Part shown: positions 7,713 to 14,943 of the stretch, in pieces
Layout of the letters: every line of letters begins with the position of its first letter
Position numbering within the stretch: the first letter of the stretch is position 1
NCBI GenBank assembly: GCA_014377495.1
Contig: JACMPN010000256.1
Location: forward strand, 1 to 17,643
Source: Candidatus Sericytochromatia bacterium
GTDB taxonomy: Bacteria > Cyanobacteriota > Sericytochromatia > JACMPN01
Direction of reading: 5' to 3'
DNA: 17,643 nucleotides
Translations under genes and position numbers: made by a program
Notes under the pieces: model-generated
Told to the model about the DNA's origin: nothing
The model's input: only the letters and a program-made list of their open reading frames with translations
Databases searched by the model: none

Positions 7713-8225
7713 GAAGTGGATTGGATGATCGCGCTGACAGTTTGTCGGTGAGGAAAGTCCGAGCTCCATAGGGCAAGGTGCTGGTTAACTGCCAGTGGGA
7801 GCGATCCTGAGGATAGTGCCACAGAAATATACCGCCCAAACGATTGTCCGGGCTTGTCCCGAACTTTCCAGCAACCGCATCACAGACTCAGTCCAGTTGT
7901 CGCACATACGCCGCCCAGACATCGCAATCATCGTCGCTTCTTCGTCGCAATATCCGCCGTCTATTCGTCGTAACCTCGTAGCAGAGCCGCAGCAGAACCG
8001 TCCCAGTGCGTTTGGGTAAGGGTGCAAAGGTGGTGTAAGAGACCACCAGCAACCGGGTGACCGGTTGGCTAGGTAAACCCCGCCTGGAGCAAGACCAAAT
8101 AGAGGGAGTTGAGGCTGCTCGCCGATCCCTCGGGTTAGGTCGCTTGAGGTGCCCTGAGAGGGGCATCCCAGATAGATGATCATCGCCCGCTTGCGGGTAC
8201 AGGACTCGGCTTACAGATCCACTTC
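7713..8225 (+). ncRNA. rnpB: RNase P RNA, bacterial class A, with extended P12
   Basis: This is the catalytic RNA that removes 5' leaders from tRNA precursors. Conserved stretches appear in the right order: GAGGAAAGTCC (7750-7760, start of the P4 region), GCCACAGAAATATACCGCC, GGTAAGGGTGCAAAGG (from 8015), GAGCAAGACCAAATAG (8087-8102) and ACAGGACTCGGCTTACAG (8199-8216, the other P4 strand). The ends pair perfectly as P1: GAAGTGGA (7713-7720) with TCCACTTC (8218-8225). The length of about 513 nt exceeds the usual 350-450, and nearly all the excess is in P12. No protein gene overlaps it. A strong promoter and terminator bracket it. Confidence 0.95.
7835..8016 (+). repeat. Extended P12 arm of rnpB with 11-nt tandem repeats
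   Basis: An 8-bp stem CCCAAACG (7835-7842) / CGTTTGGG (8009-8016) closes an insert of 166 nt, where the E. coli P12 has only about 30 nt. The insert is rich in C and poor in G on the RNA strand. From 7931 it carries imperfect repeats beginning TCGTCGC at 7931 and 7942, TCCGCCG at 7953, TCGTCGT at 7965 and TCGTAGC at 7976, a period of 11-12 nt. Confidence 0.7.
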
Positions 8226-8226
8226 A

Positions 8227-8265
8227 AAAGCACCGCCCCACGCAAGTGGGGCGGTGCTTTCTTAT
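8227..8265 (+). terminator. Intrinsic terminator of rnpB
   Basis: A perfect 15-bp stem (8227-8241 with 8246-8260) with a GCAA tetraloop, followed by TTTCTTATT. It starts one base after the end of the RNase P RNA. This is a textbook Rho-independent terminator. Confidence 0.93.
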
Positions 8266-8422
8266 TCATGGGGTGGTTTGTGCACGAGGAGTCAGGCCCG
8301 TTGGTTCGTTTCGGAAACCGTCGGCAGGGTAGGCAATAAATAGCGACATCTGTGTTCCGCCGGCTGAGACTTCGCCCAAACCTGTCGCTGATCGTTCCAA
8401 TCTTTCGGAAAGGGTCGCTACG

Positions 8423-9129
8423 ATGGGTGATGTTTCAGTTTGGCCGCAAGGCGTGAGTGCCGCCGGCGCCACGGTTCAGCAGGCCGGTGTCGAGACCCCT
8501 CTCCGGTAACTGGCGCCCACGACCGCCCCGAAGCTCAGCCCGGACCAGCAACGGATCGCCAATTCCCTGAAAATCGTGGGGACGGCCGCCGTCGTCTATC
8601 CGCTGGTTTTGACGACGATGGCTTAGAGACTCTCTCAATCAACGATCGGTCGCCTGGCATCGCATGGCTGCGCCAGGACTGCGTTACAGCTTCTCACCGG
8701 ACTACCCGTCCGCTTCGTCACGGTGCCTTGCCTGGCAGTGCCCTACGGCGCCAGGCTCGGTCTCGTTGATTGAGGTAGTCTCTTATGCGCCGGTCGGCAC
8801 CAAGCCCGCCCTCAAGGCGTTTCTCTCGCGGACGTTCAAGGTCGGTGCAGCGGGTTACACCCTGCCACAGGCTTTCAATACAGGCCTAAAGCGTGGCGCC
8901 TCGCTGTGGGCCGCCTATCTCGTCAGCGGCAAGGTGAAGGAATGGACCGGCTGCGACCACCAACACCCAGGCCCTGTTCGCTGAGCGCGTGCGGCGGATG
9001 GTCAGCGACATTTTCGTGGCCGATGACCATAATCGCAACGGCCAAATCGAGTGGGCCCGCCCGCCCGGCGGCAACGTCCTCAAGCGCCTCGGCAACTGGC
9101 TCTTCTGGCATGATGGGGCGCTGTGTTAG
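8423..9129 (+). pseudogene. Decayed gene of ~181 codons: stop codon, MITE insertion, frameshift
   Basis: AAAGGG eight bases before ATG 8423 introduces MGDVSVWPQG and a coding-like frame broken by three lesions. A TAA at 8507-8509 replaces codon 29. A 157-bp element with a TTA duplication (8626-8785) splits the gene after TTMA. A +1 shift near 8949-8953 moves the frame to its final stop TAG at 9127. Removing bases 8626-8785 joins GCT-TAT-GCG and gives the continuous peptide LVLTTMAYAPVGTKPALK. The reconstructed protein has a mid-part with possible membrane-associated stretches (IVGTAAVVYPLVL, GASLWAAYLVSG). Its C-terminal region has an EF-hand-like loop, DHNRNGQIE. I do not recognise the family. 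The next gene starts nine bases after the stop, so the two may once have shared a transcript. Confidence 0.8.
8626..8782. mobile_element. MITE-like element, 157 bp, with terminal inverted repeats
   Basis: The ends GAGACT-CT-CTCAATCAACGA (from 8626) and the reverse complement of 8763-8782 match at 18 of 20 positions. A further inverted pair, GCCTGGC (8653-8659) and GCCAGGC (8750-8756), lies inside. TTA is present on both sides (8623-8625 and 8783-8785) as a target duplication. The element encodes no protein and must have been moved by a transposase acting in trans. Excision of 160 bases restores the host reading frame, which is independent support for the boundaries. Confidence 0.82.
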
Positions 9130-9138
9130 GGTATCTCC

Positions 9139-9831
9139 ATGCGCCCCATCCGTTCGTCCGAAGAGCAGCACCGCCGGTTCGATTCCTTTGCGGTGATGGC
9201 CGCCGGCTGTGACAACATCGGCCTCAGCGCCGATCAGCGCGACCTGTACACGCTCATCGACGCGGTTGTGACCGATGTCCAGGCGGCATCGCCGCCCTTT
9301 GCCTGCCGGGCCGGCTGCAATGCCTGCTGCTACACGCCGCCGATCGTGACCAGCCTGGAATGGCAGGCCCTCCATCGGCACCTGCTGACCCTGCCCACGG
9401 AGACCCAGCGGCAGATCGTCAGCAATGCCGAGGCATTGCGGCCATTGGCCCCGCAATTGCAGGCCAAACGCCAGGCAAGGCTCACGCCGGACGCGCCACC
9501 GCTGCCGTCCGCCACCCTGCAGTGTCCGATGCTCGTCGACGGACAGTGCTCCGTGTATCGGGCCCGGCCGGCCATCTGCCGGGTCTTTGGTTTTTTTGCC
9601 CATACGCTGCCGGACGGGGCGCGGTTTTTCGGCAGCGAGCTGGCCCTGGCACACATCCAGGCGACGATGCCGCCCGATCTCGTGTTGCCCAAAATCGAGC
9701 CCTTTGCCGAGCGTGTCGGGGCCTTGCACCAGGGCACGGGGACCCAGGCCTATCTGCCCCAATGGCTGTGGACTCACACCCTGAATGGACGGATCAGCCC
9801 GAGGCTCGATCTGTCCCCGGCATTCAACTGA
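9139..9831 (+). CDS. YkgJ-family cysteine-cluster protein (UPF0153)
   Basis: A 230-residue soluble protein. The family signature is present: a C-x3-C-x2-C-C cluster (Cys56, 60, 63, 64; CRAGCNACC) and downstream cysteines 129, 137 and 147 in the context CPMLVDGQCSVYRARPAICR. These cysteines are thought to bind zinc or an Fe-S cluster; the function of the family is not well established. The length agrees with other members. The start follows the stop of the decayed gene by nine bases, with AGGG about eight bases upstream of the ATG. Confidence 0.88.
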   Translation: MRPIRSSEEQHRRFDSFAVMAAGCDNIGLSADQRDLYTLIDAVVTDVQAASPPFACRAGCNACCYTPPIVTSLEWQALHRHLLTLPTETQRQIVSNAEALRPLAPQLQAKRQARLTPDAPPLPSATLQCPMLVDGQCSVYRARPAICRVFGFFAHTLPDGARFFGSELALAHIQATMPPDLVLPKIEPFAERVGALHQGTGTQAYLPQWLWTHTLNGRISPRLDLSPAFN

Positions 9832-9948
9832 CCGGTCAGTCCCGCACCGCCTATGCGATCATGCCAGCATCGCTTTTGCGATCATGGGGGCCACGGTGCC
9901 AGGCCCGACGGGCGGCTGAGGTGCCAAGCAGTGACAGGGGAAATGCGG

Positions 9949-10152
9949 ATGTACATGCCAGTGCGGGGTGGGATGGTCGTCGAGATCGGCGTCCCCGAAG
10001 GTCAGACGCTTGTCGAGTTTGCCCTGGCCAAAGTACAGGGAACGGATCAGACGGTGCTGGCCAAAGTGCTGCTCACCGAAAAGGAAGTCATCCGTGTGAT
10101 CAAGGAGTTGCAGATCCAATTGGAGTTCCTGCAGGACGACACGATCATCTAA
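9949..10152 (+). CDS. Small conserved-looking protein of unknown function
   Basis: A 67-residue protein starting MYMPVRGGMVVEIG and ending EFLQDDTII. Three in-frame ATGs lie close together (9943, 9949, 9955). AGGGGA at 9936-9941 is seven bases from 9949, the best spacing. The N-terminal half looks beta-rich and the C-terminal half forms one long helix (TEKEVIRVIKELQIQLEF). There is no signal peptide or membrane helix and I do not recognise the family. Its leader (9840-9940) contains the decamer TGCGATCATG twice, about 22 bases apart, with no evident role. Confidence 0.65.
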   Translation: MYMPVRGGMVVEIGVPEGQTLVEFALAKVQGTDQTVLAKVLLTEKEVIRVIKELQIQLEFLQDDTII

Positions 10153-10201
10153 GGCCGGTTTTTACCCAGCCTTCAGGCGATCTCGCCGTAGACGATGGGG
10201 T

Positions 10202-10837
10202 TCAACTGGCGCCCATGCCTTCCCAGCGAGGAAACAGGGCGTTTTCGATGCCCAGCTGGTCCAGGACCTTGCCGACGAGGTGATCGACAAGCTCGGCGAT
10301 GCTCGCCGGTCGGTGATAAAAGCCCGGCATGGCCGGCAGGATGATGGCCCCGGCGTCCGACAGCGTCAGCAGGTTGCGCAGGTGGATCGAGCTGAAGGGC
10401 GTCTCGCGAGGCACGATGACCAGTGGCGTGCGCTCTTTCAGGCAGACGTCGGCGGCCCGCTCGATCAGGTTGCGGCTGATCCCGTGGGCGATGCCGCCCA
10501 CGGTGCCCATCGAGCAGGGGACGACGGCCATGGCCCGGACCCGATGCGACCCGGACGCAACCGTGGCGGCGATGTTGGCCTCACCGTGGACCCGGAGGCG
10601 ATCCACCGGCACGTCCAAGCGTTCGGCCAAAAAGGCAGCGACTGCCCCAGGCTCGTGAGGGAGCTGCCAGTCGAGCTCCTGATGGGCAACCAGACGGGCA
10701 TTGCGGGAGATGATCAGATCGACCGGATGGCCGGCCTTGAGGAGCACCTGCAAGAGGCGTTGACCATACACGGTGCCACTGGCCCCCGTGATGGCGAGGA
10801 TGATGGCCCGGTCGTTATGTGAGTTCGATTGAGTCAT
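10202..10837 (-). CDS. ubiX: Flavin prenyltransferase UbiX
   Basis: A 211-residue protein with the complete UbiX signature: the flavin-binding loop ITGASGTVYG (residues 16-25), Ser44 in LIISRNA, PCSMGTVGGIAHG (107-119), LIERAADVCLKE and VPRETPFSSIHL. UbiX joins a dimethylallyl group to reduced FMN to make prenylated FMN, the cofactor of UbiD-type decarboxylases in ubiquinone and aromatic-acid metabolism. It follows ubiB by 18 bases on the same strand with no visible Shine-Dalgarno, so it probably relies on coupling to ubiB. No ubiD lies in the window. Confidence 0.95.
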   Translation of the reverse strand: MTQSNSHNDRAIILAITGASGTVYGQRLLQVLLKAGHPVDLIISRNARLVAHQELDWQLPHEPGAVAAFLAERLDVPVDRLRVHGEANIAATVASGSHRVRAMAVVPCSMGTVGGIAHGISRNLIERAADVCLKERTPLVIVPRETPFSSIHLRNLLTLSDAGAIILPAMPGFYHRPASIAELVDHLVGKVLDQLGIENALFPRWEGMGAS

Positions 10838-10855
10838 GAAATGTGGCCGATCGGT

Positions 10856-12772
10856 TTAACTGAGGCGGTCGTAGCGGGAGATCGAGCGGATCAGCCACAG
10901 GCCGAGGATCGTCCCCACCCCGGCAAAGGCCCACGCCAGGATCGGCATGCCCAACAACTGCGGCCGGGCGTTCGAAGTCGCCACCATCGCCGCCGCCATC
11001 AGGTTCGCCGCCACGACGAGACCGACGCTCATCCGGTTGCCCACCGTGCGGACGCTGCGCTCCAGCCGCTCCAGGCCGCGATGCTCGTGGACCGTCTTCA
11101 GCGTGCCGTTGTTCAGGTGGGAGAAAATGTCGTCGATCTGCCGGGGCAACCGCCCGACGATTTTGCGCAGATCCACGCCCACCCGGATGACTTCCCGGAA
11201 CGTCAGCTGGCTGACGAACTGGTTCTGCAGTGTCTTGATCACGAAGGGTTCGGCGGCGTTGATCAGCTGGTAGTCTTCGTCTAACTGCCGGCAAACGCCC
11301 TCGATGGTCATCAGTACCCGGACGAGTGTCATGAACGTCGACGGCAGCTGCACCTGGAAGCGCAGCGTCAGCTCCAGCACGTTCTGCATCACCTGGCCGA
11401 TGCTGACTTCCTTGATCGGCCGCCCCAGCGACTGTCGTAACAGATGGTCCAGCTCCATCGTCAGGGCGTGGCGGTCCAGATTGGGCGGGGACTTGCCGAA
11501 CTCCAGGATGCGCTCGGTCGCCCGCTGGGCATCGAACTGGATCATCGCCAGCAGGAAATCGATGAGGATGTCCCGGCTGCGGGGATCCACCCGGCCGACC
11601 ATGCCGAAATCGATCAGGCAGATGCGGATTTTGCCCTTTTCCCGATCCAGGCGGACCATGACGTTGCCCGGATGGGGATCGGCATGGAAATGGCCGTCGA
11701 TGAAGATCTGATGCAGGAAAATGTTCGTAAAATTGCGGGCCAGCGCCTTGCGCTCCTGCTCCAGGGCCGAGATGCCGGCATCCATGGCCCGGGGCGCATG
11801 GGCCAGCGTCGGCTCCGGGAACAGCACGGAGATGTTTTCACCGCGGATGAACTCCACCGTCAGCATCTTGGCGCCCGTGTAATCCCAGTAGATCCGTGGG
11901 GTGATCACGTCTTCCGGGTAGTTGCGGGCGAGACTGCCGCCGATCGTCTCCGTGTTGGTGGCTTCTTCGTTGAAATCCAGCTCGTTGCGGAGCACGATCG
12001 CGAAATCGTCGACCATCTGCACGAAATTGTAGATCTTGCCCCATTTGGAGCGCTCGGTGATCAGCTTGGCAAAGCCACGCAGCACCGCCAGGTCGGCCTC
12101 GACGATGCGGGCCACGCCGGGGCGCTGCACCTTGACGATGACGTCCTTTTCGACGGGTTCGTCCTCGCCCGCCACCACCACCTTGATCTTGGCTTTGTAG
12201 GCCTGGCCCAGGGAGCCGGCCGCCAGAGGGACGGGGTTGAAGTCCGCAAAAATCTGGTAGACCGAGGTGGCCAGCTCGGCCCGGCCGTCGCTCAGGCCGG
12301 CCAGTGCCTCCTGGCGGGCATTCCACTGGTCGAGGATGACCTCTTCCATTTCGGGCCAGGGCACGGGCGGCACGTTCTGCTGGAGCTTTTCGAGCTCTTC
12401 AACATACTCGCGAGGCAGGATGTCCGCCCGGGTGCTGAGCACCTGACCGAGCTTGACGAAGGTCGGGCCCAGCTCGACGAGGATGGAGCGCAGCACGGAG
12501 GGGATGGGCAGGGGTGGCCGGTTTTCGTTGCCAGCCTCGTCCAGTTCGTCGACGTTGAGGTCCTTGCGGATCCGGCTGCGCAGCTGGCTGGGCAGCAATT
12601 CGACGAGCAGCAGCTGATGCAGGAGGACGTCCCAGCCGTGCTGGGCCAGGACGGTGGCGATCTCGAGTCGCCGCTGACCGGTGGTCAGGGCGACGTCTTT
12701 GTCCTTGTCCCGTTCTTTGGGCAGGTTGCGGCTGCGGGGGACGGGAAAATCATGGGTTGCGTCGTTTGCCAT
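10856..12772 (-). CDS. ubiB: AarF/UbiB (ABC1/ADCK-type) atypical kinase
   Basis: A 638-residue protein. Family motifs in order: KxGQ (KLGQ, residues 107-110), the alanine-rich loop AAGSLGQAYKA (184-194), VIVKVQRPG with the ATP-site lysine (214), NELDFNEEA (263-271), HADPHPGN (363-370) and LIDFGMVG with the metal-binding Asp388. Two hydrophobic helices at the C-terminus anchor it to the membrane. UbiB-type proteins are ATPases needed for ubiquinone or other isoprenoid-quinone synthesis. The first ATG (12772) was preferred over an upstream TTG at 12823. It has no Shine-Dalgarno but lies six bases after a TATACT -10 box, suggesting a leaderless transcript. The gene is followed by ubiX. Confidence 0.93.
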   Translation of the reverse strand: MANDATHDFPVPRSRNLPKERDKDKDVALTTGQRRLEIATVLAQHGWDVLLHQLLLVELLPSQLRSRIRKDLNVDELDEAGNENRPPLPIPSVLRSILVELGPTFVKLGQVLSTRADILPREYVEELEKLQQNVPPVPWPEMEEVILDQWNARQEALAGLSDGRAELATSVYQIFADFNPVPLAAGSLGQAYKAKIKVVVAGEDEPVEKDVIVKVQRPGVARIVEADLAVLRGFAKLITERSKWGKIYNFVQMVDDFAIVLRNELDFNEEATNTETIGGSLARNYPEDVITPRIYWDYTGAKMLTVEFIRGENISVLFPEPTLAHAPRAMDAGISALEQERKALARNFTNIFLHQIFIDGHFHADPHPGNVMVRLDREKGKIRICLIDFGMVGRVDPRSRDILIDFLLAMIQFDAQRATERILEFGKSPPNLDRHALTMELDHLLRQSLGRPIKEVSIGQVMQNVLELTLRFQVQLPSTFMTLVRVLMTIEGVCRQLDEDYQLINAAEPFVIKTLQNQFVSQLTFREVIRVGVDLRKIVGRLPRQIDDIFSHLNNGTLKTVHEHRGLERLERSVRTVGNRMSVGLVVAANLMAAAMVATSNARPQLLGMPILAWAFAGVGTILGLWLIRSISRYDRLS

Positions 12773-12778
12773 GCCGGC

Positions 12779-12784
12779 AGTATA
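12779..12784 (-). promoter_or_regulatory. -10 box of ubiB, leaderless arrangement
   Basis: Minus strand TATACT at 12784-12779 is followed by six bases (GCCGGC) and then the ATG at 12772. The transcription start would fall on or next to the A of the ATG. No convincing -35 box is seen at 16-18 bases upstream. Confidence 0.5.
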
Positions 12785-12844
12785 CGCGCGCCACGGCCCG
12801 ATCGTCTGTGACAGCGTCTGCAACGGCCATCCCCGTTGCGATCA

Positions 12845-12876
12845 GCCTGCAAGCCACGGTTCATCCGGGTGCAGGC
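12845..12876 (-). other. Stem-loop between the CsgG-like pair and ubiB
   Basis: GCCTGCA (12845-12851) pairs with TGCAGGC (12870-12876), with a possible inner CC/GG pair. It lies ten bases after the stop of the second CsgG-like gene. It might attenuate read-through into ubiB, but there is no T-run, so it is not a standard terminator. Confidence 0.3.
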
Positions 12877-12885
12877 CCGATTGGT

Positions 12886-13839
12886 TCAGGGTTTTCCGGT
12901 GCGGGTCTCGGCGGGACCGTTGTAAGCATCGATGGCCCCGCCGATATGAAAAATGCTGCCGAGAGCCGTGCCAACGACCAGGCCGGCAAACAAGTTGCTG
13001 GTCATGGCCGCCACCGGGAAGCTCATGAGGATGCTGCCGGCCACCAGCCCCAGGGTCAGCCAGCCGCCTGCCGGATTGCCAGTCTGAAACTGGCCCAGCC
13101 CGGGCACGAGGAGTCCCCAAAGCAGGGCCGCGTTTTTGTCAACGACCGTCGCTGGTGGCTGGCCCGCTGCCGGTGGTGGCCCGACGACCGCCTGAGAGGG
13201 GAACGGTGGGACGACGACGGGGGCGGCACTCGGGCTCAGGAGGATGGGCCGGCCGGCGGGAGCCACGTAGATCGGCGGGGTCGCCGGAATCATCGCCACG
13301 GCCATGCCGCTCAGCGACGAGGCCATCTGCTGGACGAGCTGGGGGAGGTCGTTTTCGTCCCGGGTGCTGAAACTGCCGGCGTTCGTCGCCTCGGCTGTCT
13401 GCACGTCGATGACCCGGGCATTCAGGGTGTAGGTAGCGCCCAGCCGGGTCACGGAGCCGACGATGATCCGGGCGACGCCCAAGAGTTTGCCCAGCTCAAC
13501 GGCCTTGGTCCCGTCCACCAGCCCCGACTGGCTGAACCGCTGCTCCGAAAGGACCTGCTCGATCTGGCCGCGCTCGATGATGATGTCGCGTCCGAGGGCG
13601 ATCAGGGCGCTACGCAGGTTTTCGGCCGCAGCCTGGCCTACGCCGTCGGGGAGGTTGATGTTGCGAAAGTCCATCACGGCCACCCGCATCCGGGTGCGCG
13701 GCGACGTCGGGACTGGCGACGCCCCGCCAGCCGCCGGGACAGGTTCCGGTGCCGCCAGGGCCAGGGATGGCCAACCGGCCAAAAGCAAAGACATGGCGAC
13801 GGTCAGGGCGATGGACGTCTGCAATGGACGGGACAGCAT
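12886..13839 (-). CDS. CsgG-like envelope protein with C-terminal hydrophobic module (second copy)
   Basis: A 317-residue protein. ATG 13839 has AGGAG nine bases upstream; the longer frame to 13875 starts with GTG and has poorer support. A cleavable signal peptide ends near LALA-AP (about residue 30), without a lipobox. Residues about 50-180 form a CsgG-type domain (RVAVMDFRNI, AENLRSALI, IIERGQIEQVLSEQ, SGLVDGTKAVELGKLLG, IIVGSVTRLGATYTLNARVIDV). A proline-rich linker (about 185-232) leads to a hydrophobic C-terminal region starting GLLVPGLGQFQTGN, like the turn in TM2/DUF5683-type hairpins. CsgG itself is a lipid-anchored outer-membrane export channel. Here the lipid anchor is missing and extra hydrophobic segments are present, so the role is probably envelope assembly rather than proven curli export. 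It is the second gene of a pair. Confidence 0.82.
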   Translation of the reverse strand: MLSRPLQTSIALTVAMSLLLAGWPSLALAAPEPVPAAGGASPVPTSPRTRMRVAVMDFRNINLPDGVGQAAAENLRSALIALGRDIIIERGQIEQVLSEQRFSQSGLVDGTKAVELGKLLGVARIIVGSVTRLGATYTLNARVIDVQTAEATNAGSFSTRDENDLPQLVQQMASSLSGMAVAMIPATPPIYVAPAGRPILLSPSAAPVVVPPFPSQAVVGPPPAAGQPPATVVDKNAALLWGLLVPGLGQFQTGNPAGGWLTLGLVAGSILMSFPVAAMTSNLFAGLVVGTALGSIFHIGGAIDAYNGPAETRTGKP

Positions 13840-13902
13840 GGGGAAACTCTCCTGGATTGTTGAGGGCAGGGTCACCGCGGGTGCAGGTGTGGAACCGATG
13901 AT

Positions 13903-14736
13903 CTATTCCTGGGTGGTGAACCAGCCGTCGAAGGCACTCCAGCCCGACGCCCCCAGCATCATCAGGCTGCCGAGGCCGTACATCGTCGTGTCTGCCGTGC
14001 CCTGCGTGCGGCCGACGGCGGCGACGCTGAAACCGGCGATGTTTAGGACGAGCTGGGCGATGCCCCAGCCGACGTTGCCGTTGTAGAACTGCCCGGCGCC
14101 CGGAAAGAGCAGGCTCATCCCCGAAGCCAGCAGCTTGGATTTGCCGGTCGGCGCTTTCCTGTCCGTTTCGTTGGCCGTGGTGCTCTTGCCGCTGAGGGCG
14201 ATGGCCAACTCGTCGACGACACTGGCGATGTCGTCCACGTCCCGGGTCTTCAGACTGCGGGCGTCCGTCGCCTCACCCGTCTCGACGTCGATGAAGCGGG
14301 CGTTGACCGTGTAGGTGCTGCCGATCTTGGTGACGGACCCGACGACGATCACCTTGGCCCCGAGCAGGCGGCCCAACGTGATGGCCTGTTTGGCGTCGAC
14401 GAGACCCGTCTGACCAAAGTGCTGTTCCTTGAGGGCCTGCTGGATCTGGGAGCGCTCCACGACCGTGTACTTCTGTTGATGAACGAGTTCGTTGCGGAGG
14501 TTTTCGGCCACCGCTTCACCGAAGTTGGTGGGGGCACCGATGGTCCGGAAGTCGACGACGGCCACGCGCAGCCGCTCGTTGGGCTTTGGTGCCTGACCGG
14601 CCGCCACCAGCTCCGTCCCCTGCAGCCGATAGGTCGGATACGCCTGGGCGGCCGGCGCCATGCCCGTGATGATCACGGTCGTGGCCAGCAGGACGGCAGT
14701 CATGCGCAGGGGGGATACGGGGGTGGGACGCTGCAT
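13903..14736 (-). CDS. CsgG-like envelope protein with C-terminal hydrophobic module (first copy)
   Basis: A 277-residue protein and the closer of the pair to the promoter. It has a signal peptide (MTAVLLATTVIITGMAPAAQA, cut near residue 32), then a CsgG-type domain at about 55-185. That domain (RVAVVDFRTIG, VERSQIQQALKEQHFG, SGLVDAKQAITLGRLLGAKVIVVGSVTK in two overlapping parts) closely parallels the next gene. The C-terminal part contains LLFPGAGQFYNGNVGWG, the glycine-rich turn of TM2/DUF5683-like hairpins, and two or three hydrophobic helices. The long Pro linker of the second copy is replaced by a short lysine-rich one. The ATG at 14736 is preceded at some distance by AGAGGA. The 63-base gap to the next gene and a shared promoter indicate an operon created by tandem duplication. 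Confidence 0.82.
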   Translation of the reverse strand: MQRPTPVSPLRMTAVLLATTVIITGMAPAAQAYPTYRLQGTELVAAGQAPKPNERLRVAVVDFRTIGAPTNFGEAVAENLRNELVHQQKYTVVERSQIQQALKEQHFGQTGLVDAKQAITLGRLLGAKVIVVGSVTKIGSTYTVNARFIDVETGEATDARSLKTRDVDDIASVVDELAIALSGKSTTANETDRKAPTGKSKLLASGMSLLFPGAGQFYNGNVGWGIAQLVLNIAGFSVAAVGRTQGTADTTMYGLGSLMMLGASGWSAFDGWFTTQE

Positions 14737-14818
14737 GGCGGGGAACCAGTCCTCTCGGTGATGTGGGCAATGACCCGGCAGCCCCGACGAGTCAAAAGCT
14801 GCCGACCGAACGCCTAAT

Positions 14819-14848
14819 ATTATCCCGCGCCCGGACCCCGGCTGTCAC
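14819..14848 (-). promoter_or_regulatory. Promoter of the CsgG-like gene pair
   Basis: On the minus strand, -35 GTGACA (14848-14843), an 18-base spacer and -10 GATAAT (14824-14819); each box matches consensus at five of six positions. The start site would be near 14812, leaving a leader of about 76 bases before the ATG at 14736. Confidence 0.6.
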
Positions 14849-14865
14849 CCCTGCGCCGCCCGGCT

Positions 14866-14894
14866 TTGGCCCACGACCCCCGATTCGGGATAAA
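14866..14894 (+). promoter_or_regulatory. Candidate promoter of the dinG-like gene
   Basis: TTGGCC at 14866-14871, a 17-base spacer and GATAAA at 14889-14894, each matching four of six consensus bases. The start site near 14901 would give a leader of about 43 bases. It is divergent from the CsgG-pair promoter with only 17 bases between their -35 boxes. Confidence 0.4.
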
Positions 14895-14943
14895 CTGCTG
14901 AACATCGTCGTTTCATCGTGCTTGGTCGCAGGGGGGGTATGGA

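Noticed and set aside
7785..8183. Minus-strand open frames of 92-132 codons over rnpB.
   Set aside because: The bases are fully accounted for by RNase P RNA structure.
8650..8756. On the minus strand the MITE core starts GCCTGGC and ends CGATGCCAGGC, like the closing helix of a 5S rRNA.
   Set aside because: The conserved inner loop (CCCATCCCGAACTCGG type) and the usual 5S helices are missing, and the element's terminal repeats explain the pairing better.
9853..9883. Decamer TGCGATCATG repeated, considered as an operator or start of an array.
   Set aside because: Only two copies with irregular context; not a CRISPR array and no evidence for a regulator site.
11444..12811. 455-codon plus-strand open frame opposite ubiB.
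   Set aside because: UbiB motifs on the minus strand are complete, so this is a GC-driven antisense frame.
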